DNA from: Neorhizobium sp. UBA3556
GTDB taxonomy: Bacteria; Pseudomonadota; Alphaproteobacteria; Rhizobiales; Rhizobiaceae
Assembly (NCBI GenBank): GCA_002376235.1
Contig: DFNX01000008.1
Location: 1-64,000 of the forward strand
Reading direction: 5' to 3'
DNA: 64,000 nt
Shown: positions 1 through 8,394 of the stretch, piece by piece
Layout of the letters: every line of letters starts with the position of its first letter
How positions within the stretch are numbered: position 1 is the first letter of the stretch
The notes under the pieces: generated by a model
What the model was told of the DNA's origin: nothing
The model's input: only the letters and a program-made list of their open reading frames with translations
The model's database searches: none
Translations under genes and position numbers: made by a program

Positions 1-608
1 GTTTATGGGGACACGGCCTAGGTGGATCTTCCTTCACAAAAGATTTTGCGATCCGCTACCTCATCTACGCGTTTGGCGTAGGCATGAAACTGATGGCACT
101 GGTGATGATCGCCAAGATCGGTTCAGAGGTACTGCTTGGGCTTGCTGATGCTCCGACAGCGGAATCCGATGAATTCATCACTACGCTTGCGATTGCGGGT
201 GTTTCGGTCGTCGTTTTCATAATCGCCATGTATGTCCCGAATATCATGCAGGGGGTCGTGCAAGGTGCCTCGGTTTCGTCCGGCATGGAAACTATCCGGC
301 ACGGCGGGCAGACCGCATCGTTTGCGGCCGGTAGCGCATTTCTGGCGGCGGGTGCGGTTGGAGTAGGTTTTGCAGCAGCTCAATCTGCGCGGGCAGGTGG
401 GGCATCCGTTGCCGGGGCAGCAATGCGCGGTATGGGAGCGAGCTTCGGATCCGGATCTGCTGCTGCAGCATCGGCGGCAAAGGAAAAGGCAATCGGCTCT
501 CCTGGAGCCTACGCTGGCTCCATTCTCGGGCTTGCCAATGCCAAGCTCGATCAGGCTCGCGGGAAGACGGCGTCGTCACTTAAGCCCCCACATCGGCCGG
601 ACAATTGA
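1..608 (+). CDS. trbL: TrbL, conjugative mating-pore inner-membrane protein (3' part only)
   Basis: The reading frame is open from the left edge of the window (first full codon at position 3) to the TGA at 606-608, giving 201 residues, so the 5' end lies outside. Two hydrophobic segments are visible (around LMALVMIAKIG and VSVVVFIIAMYVPNI), followed by a long Ala/Gly/Ser-rich tail. This fits the C-terminal half of TrbL/VirB6-type polytopic proteins, which form part of the inner-membrane channel of the type IV secretion system. It is followed 15 nt later by trbF in the standard Ti-plasmid order L-F-G-H-I. Identity rests on the tail composition plus gene order. Confidence 0.9.
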   Translation, partial: LWGHGLGGSSFTKDFAIRYLIYAFGVGMKLMALVMIAKIGSEVLLGLADAPTAESDEFITTLAIAGVSVVVFIIAMYVPNIMQGVVQGASVSSGMETIRHGGQTASFAAGSAFLAAGAVGVGFAAAQSARAGGASVAGAAMRGMGASFGSGSAAAASAAKEKAIGSPGAYAGSILGLANAKLDQARGKTASSLKPPHRPDN

Positions 609-623
609 ACCCTCTAGGACAGG

Positions 624-1295
624 ATGATTTCGATGGCAGCGCCACGCGCACCGGATAACCCATATCTTGCTGCACGACAGGAGTGGTCCGAACGATACGG
701 CTCCTATGTGAAGGCAGCCTCTGCCTGGCGTGCTGTCGGAATATTGAGCCTTGGGCTGGCCGTTATTGGCTTCAGCTATGCGCTATATCTAAGCACTCAG
801 GTCAGGCTCGTCCCGTACATCGTGGAAGTAGACAAGCTCGGCAACACCGTGTCGGGTGGCTTTCCTCAGCAGATCGAGTACGCCGATGCACGAGTGGTCC
901 GCGCCACGCTTGGCAATTTCATATCGAGCTTTCGGTCGGTAACGCCCGATGCTGTCGTGCAAAAGCAGTATATAGACCGGACTTATGCGTTGCTTCGAAC
1001 ATCTGATCCGTCAACCCAGAAGGTCAACGCCTGGTTTCGAGGAAACTCGCCTTTCGAAAAGGCGATCACTGCAACAGTGTCGGTTGAAGTGAACAACATC
1101 GTGGCTCTGTCCAATCTGACCTACCAGATCGATTGGACGGAGTATGAGCGAGACCGAAAGGGCAAGGAAACGGCGACGCGTCGCTTCCGCGGGATCGCAA
1201 CCGTGGCAATCACCTCACCGCAAGACGAAGCAACGATAAGGCTCAACCCAATTGGCCTTTACGTCACCGATTTCGATTGGACCGCGCAACTTTGA
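624..1295 (+). CDS. trbF: TrbF, VirB8-like mating-pair formation protein
   Basis: A 223-residue protein, the usual length for TrbF. It has a short cytoplasmic N-terminus, one membrane segment at about residues 32-55 (VGILSLGLAVIGFSYALYLS), then a periplasmic NTF2-like domain as in VirB8. In the mating apparatus it would link the inner-membrane ring to the outer-membrane core. The ATG at 624 follows an AGGACAGG ribosome site; a second in-frame ATG lies three codons on. It sits between trbL and trbG with short gaps, so it belongs to the single trb transcript. Nothing looks damaged. Confidence 0.95.
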   Translation: MISMAAPRAPDNPYLAARQEWSERYGSYVKAASAWRAVGILSLGLAVIGFSYALYLSTQVRLVPYIVEVDKLGNTVSGGFPQQIEYADARVVRATLGNFISSFRSVTPDAVVQKQYIDRTYALLRTSDPSTQKVNAWFRGNSPFEKAITATVSVEVNNIVALSNLTYQIDWTEYERDRKGKETATRRFRGIATVAITSPQDEATIRLNPIGLYVTDFDWTAQL

Positions 1296-1309
1296 GGGTA
1301 GGGACCATC

Positions 1310-2137
1310 ATGAAGACCAGAAACGGGAAGGCGCTCATCAGCTTACTGCTGCTGACCGCTTCAACAAGCGCAACATCATCTGCCTTCGCTCAAAACCTCA
1401 ACATGAATGAAGCAAAGGGTACGGCCCTGTCAGGAAAATGGCGCGGACAATCTGGGCTCGTCACGCGTGGTCCAGACGGCAAGGTGATCTTTCTCTTCGG
1501 GGAGACGCAGCCGTCGGTCGTCTGCTCTCCCCTGCAGGTCTGTGATATCGAATTGCAGGGCGGCGAGATCGTCCGCGATGTCCTGGTGGGAGATACAGTC
1601 CGCTGGAAGGTCGAACCGGCGACCTCGGGAGCGGTGGGCGGACAGGCGATCCATTTGATCGTAAAACCATCCGAGTCGGGCCTTGTCACCTCAATGGTGG
1701 TTACGACATCTCGTCGAACCTATCATATCCAGCTTAAGTCCCATTCGAGCCAGTACATGGCCCGGATCGGGTTCGAATATCCCGAAGATGCTTCGACGAA
1801 GCTCTCGGATGTCAATGCGCGCATCCAGGCTACGACAGGTCCGGGAGGCGGTGTTCCTCCTGACCAGCTCGCCTTCTCCTACTCGCTCAGCGGGCGCGCC
1901 CCGTGGCGCCCCAGTCGCGTCTATTCGGACGGTCAAAAAACCTACATCCAGTTTCCGCGTGCGATCTCCGGTCAGGACGCGCCGGTTCTTTTCGTCGTTT
2001 CCGGTGGCGAAAACCGGGTCGTAAACTATCGCATGAAGAACGATATGATGATCGTGGATTACAATATCGACAAGGCTGTGCTCATATCCGGGGTAGGCTG
2101 GAAGCAGCAAAAGATCACCATCCGGCGGGGAGGGTGA
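1310..2137 (+). CDS. trbG: TrbG, VirB9/CagX-like periplasmic core protein
   Basis: The start is placed at ATG 1310 rather than the upstream in-frame ATG at 1277, because 1310 is preceded by GAGGGTAGGG and gives a clean signal peptide (MKTRNGKALISLLLL..., cleavage after about residue 28, ASTSATSSAFAQ). The product is 275 residues with the beta-rich C-terminus of the VirB9/CagX/TrbG family (FSYSLSGRAPWRPSRVYSDG). TrbG lines the periplasmic/outer-membrane core of the conjugation channel together with TrbH and TrbI. It ends 3 nt before trbH. Confidence 0.94.
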   Translation: MKTRNGKALISLLLLTASTSATSSAFAQNLNMNEAKGTALSGKWRGQSGLVTRGPDGKVIFLFGETQPSVVCSPLQVCDIELQGGEIVRDVLVGDTVRWKVEPATSGAVGGQAIHLIVKPSESGLVTSMVVTTSRRTYHIQLKSHSSQYMARIGFEYPEDASTKLSDVNARIQATTGPGGGVPPDQLAFSYSLSGRAPWRPSRVYSDGQKTYIQFPRAISGQDAPVLFVVSGGENRVVNYRMKNDMMIVDYNIDKAVLISGVGWKQQKITIRRGG

Positions 2138-2140
2138 ACG

Positions 2141-2587
2141 ATGCGACAGCACCCTTATCTCTCCCTTGCGGTCGTCATCGGACTGACCGGCTGCCAGACG
2201 GCTACAGATGGACTGACGAGCAGTGCAGCGCCGCCTGAAATCACTGGTACAGCGGCAAGCGCGATTGCCGGCGACATGGCCGGCCGCTTCGCCGAGCAGT
2301 CAGGATCGCCCACGACGCCTATTAGACTCCATAGAGACAGGTCCGAATTTGCTGTCGCCCTGGAGGCCGCTTTGAAGGGCTGGGGCTATTCCATCGTCGC
2401 GGACGAGAAGTCGACAACGACGGATGACACCGCAAAGCCCACGAAGCTCGCATATTCGCTTACGAGCTTGGACGGCCAGGTACTGGCGCGGCTTTCCACA
2501 GATAGTCTTGAGCTCGGTCGAGCCTTTTCGATCTCGAATGGCGTCGCAGCCCCTGCGAGCCCACTTTCCTTGATGAAGCGCAACTGA
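2141..2587 (+). CDS. trbH: TrbH, conjugation lipoprotein
   Basis: A 148-residue protein with a lipoprotein signal: hydrophobic leader then lipobox LTGC with the modified cysteine at residue 18. The rest is a small soluble domain with no motif I can name. Position between trbG and trbI and the lipobox are what identify TrbH of Ti-type plasmids, an outer-membrane-anchored component of the mating pore playing a VirB7-like role. It starts 3 nt after trbG and ends 15 nt before trbI, so translation is probably coupled. Confidence 0.9.
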   Translation: MRQHPYLSLAVVIGLTGCQTATDGLTSSAAPPEITGTAASAIAGDMAGRFAEQSGSPTTPIRLHRDRSEFAVALEAALKGWGYSIVADEKSTTTDDTAKPTKLAYSLTSLDGQVLARLSTDSLELGRAFSISNGVAAPASPLSLMKRN

Positions 2588-2602
2588 CGACGGAGGAGGC
2601 TC

Positions 2603-3904
2603 ATGGTCCAATCGCTGCAACTCGGAACGTCAGGCCCCTCCAGCGATGATAGAGGCATGAAGCGGTTAAACCGCCTGCCTCTGTTCGTTGGGATCGCCAT
2701 GTCGGCCCTATTCCTCGCGGTTCTCGTTTACGGCATTTCCTCGCGCGGGTTGCGGTTTGGTCAGCAAGCGCCACAGGAGGCTGGAGGTAACGCTCCCGCT
2801 TCGAGCTTCGCCGAACAGATGAAGCGCGGCGTCCAGGATGGGATCATTGGCGATCGCGACGAACCTCCGACCTTTCTACCCAGCCCGGTTGCGCCGGCAC
2901 CTCCCACAATGCAGCCTACTCCAGCAGAGATCATGCCCGAACCGCGCGAGACACGCCGCACGCAGTTGGAACCCGATGACGAATGGAATGCACGTATGCT
3001 GCGCGACCAGCGGGAACAGATCGCGCGTGAACAGCAAAGACAACGCATGGCCAGCCTACAGGCGAAAAGTGCCGCACTCGACTCCCCCCTGAAGGTCGAC
3101 ATCTCCGACGTCGAGAGCGAGGCTGCGGCAACGGCCGCGTCGACGGCTCGAACACAATCGATGCAGCCTCTCGGAGGTGCTGCCGATCTCTATGCCGCCG
3201 CGCTGCGGGCAGGCGCGGCGGGACAGCCGGGTGATCAGAATGGCCAGGTGTCAAAGGAGGATTTCTTCAACTCCGACATTAAGGAACTCGGTTATCTGTC
3301 CAATCAGGTAGTCCCGCAGCAGTCGCGCTATGAGCTCAAGCGTGGATCGGTGATACCTGCGACGCTGATCACGGGCATCAATTCCGATCTTCCCGGCCGG
3401 ATCACAGCGCAGGTCAGCCAGAATACCTACGACAGCGCGACCGGGCGATTTCTGCTTGTCCCACAAGGCACAAAACTGTTTGGTCGTTACGACAGCAAGG
3501 TATCATTCGGCCAAAAGGGTGCATTGGTCGTGTGGACCGATATCATATTCCCGAACGGATCCACCCTGCAGATCGGTGGCATGGCAGGTACGGATTCCCA
3601 AGGTTATGGAGGGTTTCGAGACAAGGTCGACAATCATTATCTGCGCACGTTTGGATCGGCTGCTTTGGTCGCGCTGATAGGGACAGGTATCGATATGGCC
3701 GTCCCTGAAAGTTCATCACTTGCCACGCAGGACACCGCATCCGACGCCGCGAGGCGAAATTTTGCTGAAACATTCGGCCGGGTTGCAGAACAAACTATCT
3801 CAAAAAGTCTTAACATCCAGCCGACGATCCGGATCCGGCCGGGCTATCGTTTCAACGTTCTGGTCGACCAGGACATCGTGTTTCCCGGAGACTACTCTGA
3901 TTGA
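2603..3904 (+). CDS. trbI: TrbI, VirB10-like conjugation core protein
   Basis: A 433-residue protein with a short cytoplasmic part, one membrane helix at about residues 25-45 (LPLFVGIAMSALFLAVLVYGI), a Pro/Gln/Arg-rich periplasmic linker (residues 70-160) and a C-terminal VirB10/TrbI domain (SVIPATLITGINSDLPG, FLLVPQGTKLFGRYDSKV, RPGYRFNVLVDQDIVFPG). TrbI spans the envelope and senses ATP use by the transfer motors. The ATG follows GGAGG. It is the last trb gene and the stop is followed by an unrelated operon on the other strand, so the trb operon is intact at its 3' end. Confidence 0.96.
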   Translation: MVQSLQLGTSGPSSDDRGMKRLNRLPLFVGIAMSALFLAVLVYGISSRGLRFGQQAPQEAGGNAPASSFAEQMKRGVQDGIIGDRDEPPTFLPSPVAPAPPTMQPTPAEIMPEPRETRRTQLEPDDEWNARMLRDQREQIAREQQRQRMASLQAKSAALDSPLKVDISDVESEAAATAASTARTQSMQPLGGAADLYAAALRAGAAGQPGDQNGQVSKEDFFNSDIKELGYLSNQVVPQQSRYELKRGSVIPATLITGINSDLPGRITAQVSQNTYDSATGRFLLVPQGTKLFGRYDSKVSFGQKGALVVWTDIIFPNGSTLQIGGMAGTDSQGYGGFRDKVDNHYLRTFGSAALVALIGTGIDMAVPESSSLATQDTASDAARRNFAETFGRVAEQTISKSLNIQPTIRIRPGYRFNVLVDQDIVFPGDYSD

Positions 3905-3957
3905 CAACGCGATAGGGGAGAGGGGAGAGGGGCATCTTGCGATGCTCCCGCCGCCAG

Positions 3958-4500
3958 CTAGTCAAGAAGTGTTTTGATCGTAGCGACAGGCAAGAACATT
4001 CGCATTGGTGAAGACGGGAACGAAACAAACCCGTAGCTGGCGTAGAGATCCAGGCGGCGCTTCGTTCGCTCAGCATCGCCGCAGTCAAGCACATCCAGCA
4101 CAACCACGGCCGTTCCTACCTGCTCTGCAACGCGGGCTATTCTCGTTAGGCAATCGACAAGGAGGACGCCTCCATGCCCGCTGCCATGATGTCTGCGATC
4201 ACGGCCAATCATGGAAATATAGACGGCCGGTATCGATCCATGGCCGGGTCGATTACGGGCGTATTTTTCGGGCAGATCTTTGAAATCAATCGAGTGCGCG
4301 TTGATCGCATAAAATCCGATGATCGATTTTCCGTCCTCGGTCATGACCCAAACCCGAAGATTGTCGGCTTTCGACAGCTTGTTTGCTGTCTTTTTAAGGA
4401 AATTATCGACCTGTGCGATACCACAGGAAAAAGCCGCTCGATCGTGCCTGGCAGGATCAAGCGGCTCAATGACAAGCTTCGCGGCTGTGCTATCAGGCAT
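3958..4500 (-). CDS. GNAT acetyltransferase toxin (TacT/AtaT type)
   Basis: A 180-residue GCN5-related acetyltransferase. It has the family start seen in type II GNAT toxins (LVIEPLDPARHDRAAFSCG, VDNFLKKTANKLSKADNLRVWVM), a central IPAVYISMIGRDRRHHGSG acetyl-CoA binding segment and the C-terminal YGFVSFPSSPMRMFLPV. Toxins of this family acetylate the amino group of charged aminoacyl-tRNAs and stop translation. Its ATG overlaps the stop of the upstream antitoxin (TAATG), which couples translation, and the pair lies beside the tra/trb genes, where such modules stabilise plasmids. Substrate tRNA cannot be told from sequence. Confidence 0.88.
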   Translation of the reverse strand: MPDSTAAKLVIEPLDPARHDRAAFSCGIAQVDNFLKKTANKLSKADNLRVWVMTEDGKSIIGFYAINAHSIDFKDLPEKYARNRPGHGSIPAVYISMIGRDRRHHGSGHGGVLLVDCLTRIARVAEQVGTAVVVLDVLDCGDAERTKRRLDLYASYGFVSFPSSPMRMFLPVATIKTLLD

Positions 4501-4808
4501 TACTTGGAGATCACGACTTCACGGTGACGCTTGAAAGCGTCTTTCAGATTTTCGGTCGGCGCTGCCGGATTATCGAGCGCTTCGAAAAATGCCGCATGAT
4601 CGATCGACTTGAGCATGGTCGCCTCGTGAGCGGCGATCGTCTCGAGTGCTGACCTGTAGGCAGCATTGATCGTAAACGCGGAATCATCCATCCCGGAAAG
4701 GGCCGCAGCTCTCTGGATTGCATCCTTGATCCGCGGCTTTGTCCGGAAATTCATCCGGGCATCATTCGGCTCATCGATTTCGCTGGCTGTATCCTTGAAA
4801 GCAAACAT
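4500..4808 (-). CDS. DUF1778 ribbon-helix-helix antitoxin
   Basis: A 102-residue protein whose N-terminal half (MNFRTKPRIKDAIQRAAALSGMDDSAFTINAAYRSALETI) matches the ribbon-helix-helix DUF1778 antitoxin pattern; the C-terminal part (FFEALDNPAAPTENLKDAFKRHREVV) is the segment that wraps the GNAT toxin. It starts after a strong AAAGGAGGCGGCG site and overlaps the toxin by 1 nt (TAATG). A perfect 9-bp inverted repeat 30 nt upstream is the likely site for autorepression by the toxin-antitoxin complex. Confidence 0.9.
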   Translation of the reverse strand: MFAFKDTASEIDEPNDARMNFRTKPRIKDAIQRAAALSGMDDSAFTINAAYRSALETIAAHEATMLKSIDHAAFFEALDNPAAPTENLKDAFKRHREVVISK

Positions 4809-4837
4809 CGCCGCCTCCTTTTTAATTTATGGTGCCT

Positions 4838-4860
4838 ATGTACGTCAAAGCGACGTACAT
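4838..4860. promoter_or_regulatory. Palindromic operator of the toxin-antitoxin operon
   Basis: A perfect inverted repeat ATGTACGTC-aaagc-GACGTACAT lies 30 nt upstream of the antitoxin ATG. DUF1778 antitoxins are ribbon-helix-helix proteins that bind palindromes overlapping their own promoter, so this is the expected place and shape for the autoregulatory operator. Assignment is by position and symmetry; no footprint is known. Confidence 0.7.
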
Positions 4861-4921
4861 TTCAAGAGCATTTCAAAGCGATGGAGACTGTACCTCTCGA
4901 GATATGGAAGAGAATGGCCGA

Positions 4922-4935
4922 GTGCAAATATGCGC
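4922..4935. promoter_or_regulatory. Degenerate tra-box-like dyad upstream of traM
   Basis: GTGCAAATATGCGC matches 12 of 14 positions of the perfect dyad GTGCAAATTTGCAC found at 16.4 and 20.2 kb. It lies about 85 nt before traM, a gene activated by TraR in Ti plasmids, which fits a weaker TraR site. This is a motif comparison only. Confidence 0.45.
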
Positions 4936-5018
4936 GTGGAAAGCGCGTCCCAGCCAAGATATACGGGTAGCGTGATCAATCACACGCACATTGTGCCGCG
5001 TTCGAAGAAGGCATCACC

Positions 5019-5321
5019 ATGATAAAAAGCGAAGACGCTATTAGACCGGAATTTGATCTCCGACCGCTCGTCGGCCTGCTGGCGGACGTCTCGGAACCTG
5101 TCGTCGAGTATTTGACGATTGAAGCTATCAGGAAGCACCGGCAGCTCGTGGTGAAAGCCGAAGAACTCTTCCAACGCCTGCCTGAGGCGATGAGAGCCGG
5201 CCGGGAACCTGTGGGAGAGGCCAACGTCGATTACCTCGATGCGACAATCGAAATGCATGCGCATATGTCGGCCTTGACGACACTTTTGAAGATCCTCGGC
5301 CGTACGCCGACGGTCCAGTAG
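5019..5321 (+). CDS. traM: TraM, TraR antiactivator
   Basis: A 100-residue protein matching TraM throughout: acidic start, ELRPLIGL-like FDLRPLVGLLADV, the TIEAIRKHRQLVVKAEELFQRLP helix, then YLDATIEMHAHMSALTTLLKILG. TraM is a small helical dimer that binds the C-terminal DNA-binding part of TraR and blocks premature activation of conjugation genes at low cell density. It points towards traR with only 7 nt between the two stop codons. A tra-box-like dyad upstream suggests negative feedback under TraR control. Confidence 0.95.
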   Translation: MIKSEDAIRPEFDLRPLVGLLADVSEPVVEYLTIEAIRKHRQLVVKAEELFQRLPEAMRAGREPVGEANVDYLDATIEMHAHMSALTTLLKILGRTPTVQ

Positions 5322-5328
5322 GACAATA

Positions 5329-6045
5329 TCAAATCAGTCCATGACGAATGGCCAATGCTACCAGTTGGGTGTTGTTGCAGAGATCGTAGCGCCGCCTGGC
5401 TTCCACCAGCGCGATGCGGACAGTGTTGTATTTAACCTCTTCCAAGTCAGCGACGTCTTCCACGGTTTTGCCAAGCTCAAGCCAACGCACGAAAGTTGCT
5501 TCCTTTGGGCCAAGATAAAATTGCTCTTCCACAGACGGTCTGGCTCGCAGTTGCCCGATCAGTGTATGAAGTTGGCCGACCGCCGCTGCTGCGGCAACAG
5601 CATCGATCTTCCATTCTCTCGTCTGGATCGGCTCGGGCGATGCAAACGTTAGCATCGCAATCGCACCATTCGAGACCTGTACCGGCATGACGATCCCGGA
5701 ACGAATGCCGAATTCGGCCGCCGCTGCATAGAACTTTCGGTCTTCCTTCGAGATACTTGCGTTCGCTTCATCGCCGGTCCAAACGAAAGCGCGTGTTTCC
5801 CGTTGCGCACGCCTGACGCGCGGGTCCTGGGACCGCAACGCCTCTTTGAAATACCTCTCCTGCCAGACATCGCTCAGATTGGAGATCGCGAAAAGCTCGC
5901 CTGGCCGCAGGTTGAGATATCCATAGCCCGTGAAGTCAAATTTCTGAGCCAACGTGGCAAGTGCCGCCTTCAATGTCGCCTGGTTTCTAGCGACGGCGCT
6001 GATATCCAGAAGCTTTCCAATCAGTTTGTCCACTGAACGCCTCAC
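5329..6045 (-). CDS. traR: TraR, LuxR-type quorum-sensing activator of conjugation
   Basis: 238 residues: N-terminal autoinducer-binding domain and C-terminal GerE/LuxR helix-turn-helix (LGKTVEDVADLEEVKYNTVR). The residues that hold the acyl-homoserine lactone in Agrobacterium TraR (W57, Y61, D70, W85) are present here four positions later as W61, Y65, D74 and W89, so the protein should still bind an AHL signal. TraR dimers bind tra boxes to switch on tra and trb genes. The start is a GTG at 6045 with a weak ribosome site; a second GTG lies four codons on. The gene is intact although much of its target DNA-transfer set is damaged. Confidence 0.95.
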   Translation of the reverse strand: MRRSVDKLIGKLLDISAVARNQATLKAALATLAQKFDFTGYGYLNLRPGELFAISNLSDVWQERYFKEALRSQDPRVRRAQRETRAFVWTGDEANASISKEDRKFYAAAAEFGIRSGIVMPVQVSNGAIAMLTFASPEPIQTREWKIDAVAAAAAVGQLHTLIGQLRARPSVEEQFYLGPKEATFVRWLELGKTVEDVADLEEVKYNTVRIALVEARRRYDLCNNTQLVALAIRHGLI

Positions 6046-6136
6046 TTCATGATTTGGGACGACGTTGAGCGCGAATACGCCGGTTTATGGCCATCCGGCT
6101 AACTGCATCCCTCGCGATAACGTAATTTTCCAGCGG

Positions 6137-7138
6137 CTAGAGACCGGCGTTATGACGGCTCAGCCACCCCGCCAGATCGGAATAAGGTTTGGGCTCGTAG
6201 ACATACTCGACAGGTATTGCCGGCTGCAGCATGGAGGTCAGATACCGGCTAAGATTCCCGGCATCGTTGCTGGCGGCCAGACCGTAGAAGTTGCCGCTGT
6301 TCCACGTCACTACGCAGTGTGAGAAATGGGCGGTTACCGCATTCGCCATATCCGATAGCGTAACTTCGCATTCATGCATGGTATTCAAGACCAGATTGGT
6401 TTTTCTGGCGATCTCGTCGGCGCCGAAGTAGTGCGCCTTGAAACCGAGGTTCTTCTGCTCTTCTCGTGCTCGATAATCCGATGCATCGAATGCGCGGAAT
6501 TTTTCTAGAAAGAGCGCTATGCCGTCGGGCTTCAGGTGCTCAGCGAGAAACGCCACTTGATCAGCGCGGTTGGGCGAATACATCTGAAACGTGGTGTCCT
6601 CCAGGATCACGTCGAAGCCATCCGAGAAGCACGCAAGTTCGTCTGTTGAGGCAAGGTGCTCCTTGGTCAAATGGTGAAACGGCCCAAGGAAAAAACTGGC
6701 GCCGAGAGGAGCCCCAAATGCCATGAAACACTTGTAGTTCTCCTCATTCGGGCTGCAAGCCAAAGACAGGATCTTGCCGCCGCTCATCTCGGAGATCACT
6801 CTCGCCATCGTGCCTTCAGCCGTTCCCAATGTATAGACCAGGAGATGGCCCGGTCGGGTCTGGCCATATCGCAGCAACGCATGTGCCATCCGGCACTCTT
6901 CCTCGAGACGGTAGGGAATGCTGGCATGATAGTGGCGATCGAAATAGCCCTGACGGCGAGAATGAAGCTCGATCAATTGATGGAGCAGGGCATCATTTGG
7001 CATAAGCCGCATGTCGACGGCTGGCCGGCGCAGTGGCATCCCGCTTCGGCCAGCGGCCGTCTCGCTGAAAAATCCTGACAGCTGATTGAGCCGAGGGCCA
7101 CGATCGCACTCATTGGAAAACGCGCTGGAATCTTGCAT
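6137..7138 (-). CDS. Class I SAM-dependent methyltransferase-like protein
   Basis: A 333-residue protein of no family I can name precisely. Residues about 95-140 look like the SAM-binding start of a Rossmann methyltransferase (LLVYTLGTAEGTMAR..GGKILSLACSPNEENYKCF), followed by an acidic strand in a motif-II-like position (FDVILEDTTFQMYSP) and LKPDGIALFLEKFRAF, the usual post-core strand. The C-terminus (EYVYEPKPYSDLAGWL) has no match I recognise. No signal peptide or membrane segment. It is divergent from an AraC regulator, which may control it. The substrate is unknown; it could modify a small molecule handled by the neighbouring exporter. Confidence 0.6.
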   Translation of the reverse strand: MQDSSAFSNECDRGPRLNQLSGFFSETAAGRSGMPLRRPAVDMRLMPNDALLHQLIELHSRRQGYFDRHYHASIPYRLEEECRMAHALLRYGQTRPGHLLVYTLGTAEGTMARVISEMSGGKILSLACSPNEENYKCFMAFGAPLGASFFLGPFHHLTKEHLASTDELACFSDGFDVILEDTTFQMYSPNRADQVAFLAEHLKPDGIALFLEKFRAFDASDYRAREEQKNLGFKAHYFGADEIARKTNLVLNTMHECEVTLSDMANAVTAHFSHCVVTWNSGNFYGLAASNDAGNLSRYLTSMLQPAIPVEYVYEPKPYSDLAGWLSRHNAGL

Positions 7139-7337
7139 CGCAACAGACCTGTTTGAAAGACATCACCGTGCAACGCTGACCCTCTTCAGGTGACGAAGAC
7201 TGCAATATGTTTAGACAGCCTCACCAAAAAATCAGCGCGCTCTCAAATGCTAAGTTAGTGGAATCAATCGCGCTTTCGGAGATCTGCCACATTGTCACAA
7301 TAGTGCCATCTTCGACCTATCTGCGGTTAAAATCGCG

Positions 7338-8288
7338 TTGCGCAATAACCTGTGGTGGGGTTTAAATTGTTGCGGCGCCCACCAAATCTGCGAGGCACAC
7401 CAGAGATTGCCAGAGACACGCGAGTTTCAACCGGACGAAGTGCGGCGCGCGGATCGTCGCACCTTGATCCATAAGCACATGGACTGGGGTTCGGTGCGTG
7501 CCGACCTCGTCAAAAGAACAGGGTTGTCGCGTCAAGAGACGCTTCTGGCGCCCCAGCACCATGCGGTCATGATGAATCTCAAAGGTGAGGCGACGGCGGG
7601 TGAGGATTTCGTCGATGGCCACAGGATAACCTTCACACCCCGCCGTCCAGGCTCCATCATTTTCGTACCGGCGCTTAGTGAATGGCGAGGCTGGGATGAA
7701 GGAGATAGGACAGGATCGTACCTCTTGATCTCCGTTCACAGGGCCTTCATCGCGAAGTCCTTCGGTGTTGAGGAATTGCCCGAACTGAAACCGGTGATCG
7801 GTTTGCGCGATCCGGTAATCGAGGCGTCACTGAAGCGGGTCGCGGCCGAACTGGGAAATCCGGACCCCATCAGCACCATGATGGTTGAAAGCCAGGTCAT
7901 GCAGATTTTTATCCATCTGGTGCGGTTGCAACTGATCGGCTTTGAGACAAAGAAGGGGGGATTGTCGGGTTTCGATCTCCGTCGAATTGTTGGCATCATC
8001 GAGGGGCGGCTGGCTGATCCTCCAAGCCTGGACGAGCTGGCCGGTGAGGTCGGCTTGAGCCGGCGGCAATTCTTCAGAGCGTTCAAACAGTCCACGGGAA
8101 AAACGCCGCATGCATATCTGCTCGATCACAGACTCGAGCGAGCTGCCGATTTCCTGCGGACGACCAGTCGATCTGCAACGGACATCGCTTTGGACAGCGG
8201 CTTTGCCAACTCCAGTCATTTCACGGCGACATTCAAGAATGCCTTCGGTTTGAGCCCACTCGATTTCAGGCGTGTCTGGCGCCGCTGA
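7338..8288 (+). CDS. AraC/XylS-family transcriptional regulator
   Basis: An N-terminal cupin-like sensor domain (HHAVMMNLKGEATAG..SIIFVPALSEWRGWDEG) and a C-terminal double helix-turn-helix (PSLDELAGEVGLSRRQFFRAFKQSTGKTPHAYLLDHRLERA, then ATDIALDSGFANSSHFTATFKNAFGLSPLDFRR). The start is uncertain: TTG 7338 gives 316 residues, and ATG 7479 is a shorter alternative, but alignment with the paralog at 10489-11397 favours a start upstream of 7479. The paralog shares the EWRGW(D/E)EG segment and the same layout. It lies between a divergent methyltransferase and a downstream MFS transporter, which are its likely targets. Confidence 0.85.
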   Translation: MRNNLWWGLNCCGAHQICEAHQRLPETREFQPDEVRRADRRTLIHKHMDWGSVRADLVKRTGLSRQETLLAPQHHAVMMNLKGEATAGEDFVDGHRITFTPRRPGSIIFVPALSEWRGWDEGDRTGSYLLISVHRAFIAKSFGVEELPELKPVIGLRDPVIEASLKRVAAELGNPDPISTMMVESQVMQIFIHLVRLQLIGFETKKGGLSGFDLRRIVGIIEGRLADPPSLDELAGEVGLSRRQFFRAFKQSTGKTPHAYLLDHRLERAADFLRTTSRSATDIALDSGFANSSHFTATFKNAFGLSPLDFRRVWRR

Positions 8289-8394
8289 GTCTGACCAATT
8301 TTTTGGCACATTTTCGCTATCGCGGCGCAGAATGGAAAGCCAGACGGAACGGCATGGTTAGCGTAGGGCAACATCTCCACGCTGAGGGCCGACT

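Noticed and set aside
3905..3957. Short GGGAGAG repeats after trbI
   Set aside because: Only two or three purine-rich copies over 20 nt; too short to call a repeat element or replication iteron.
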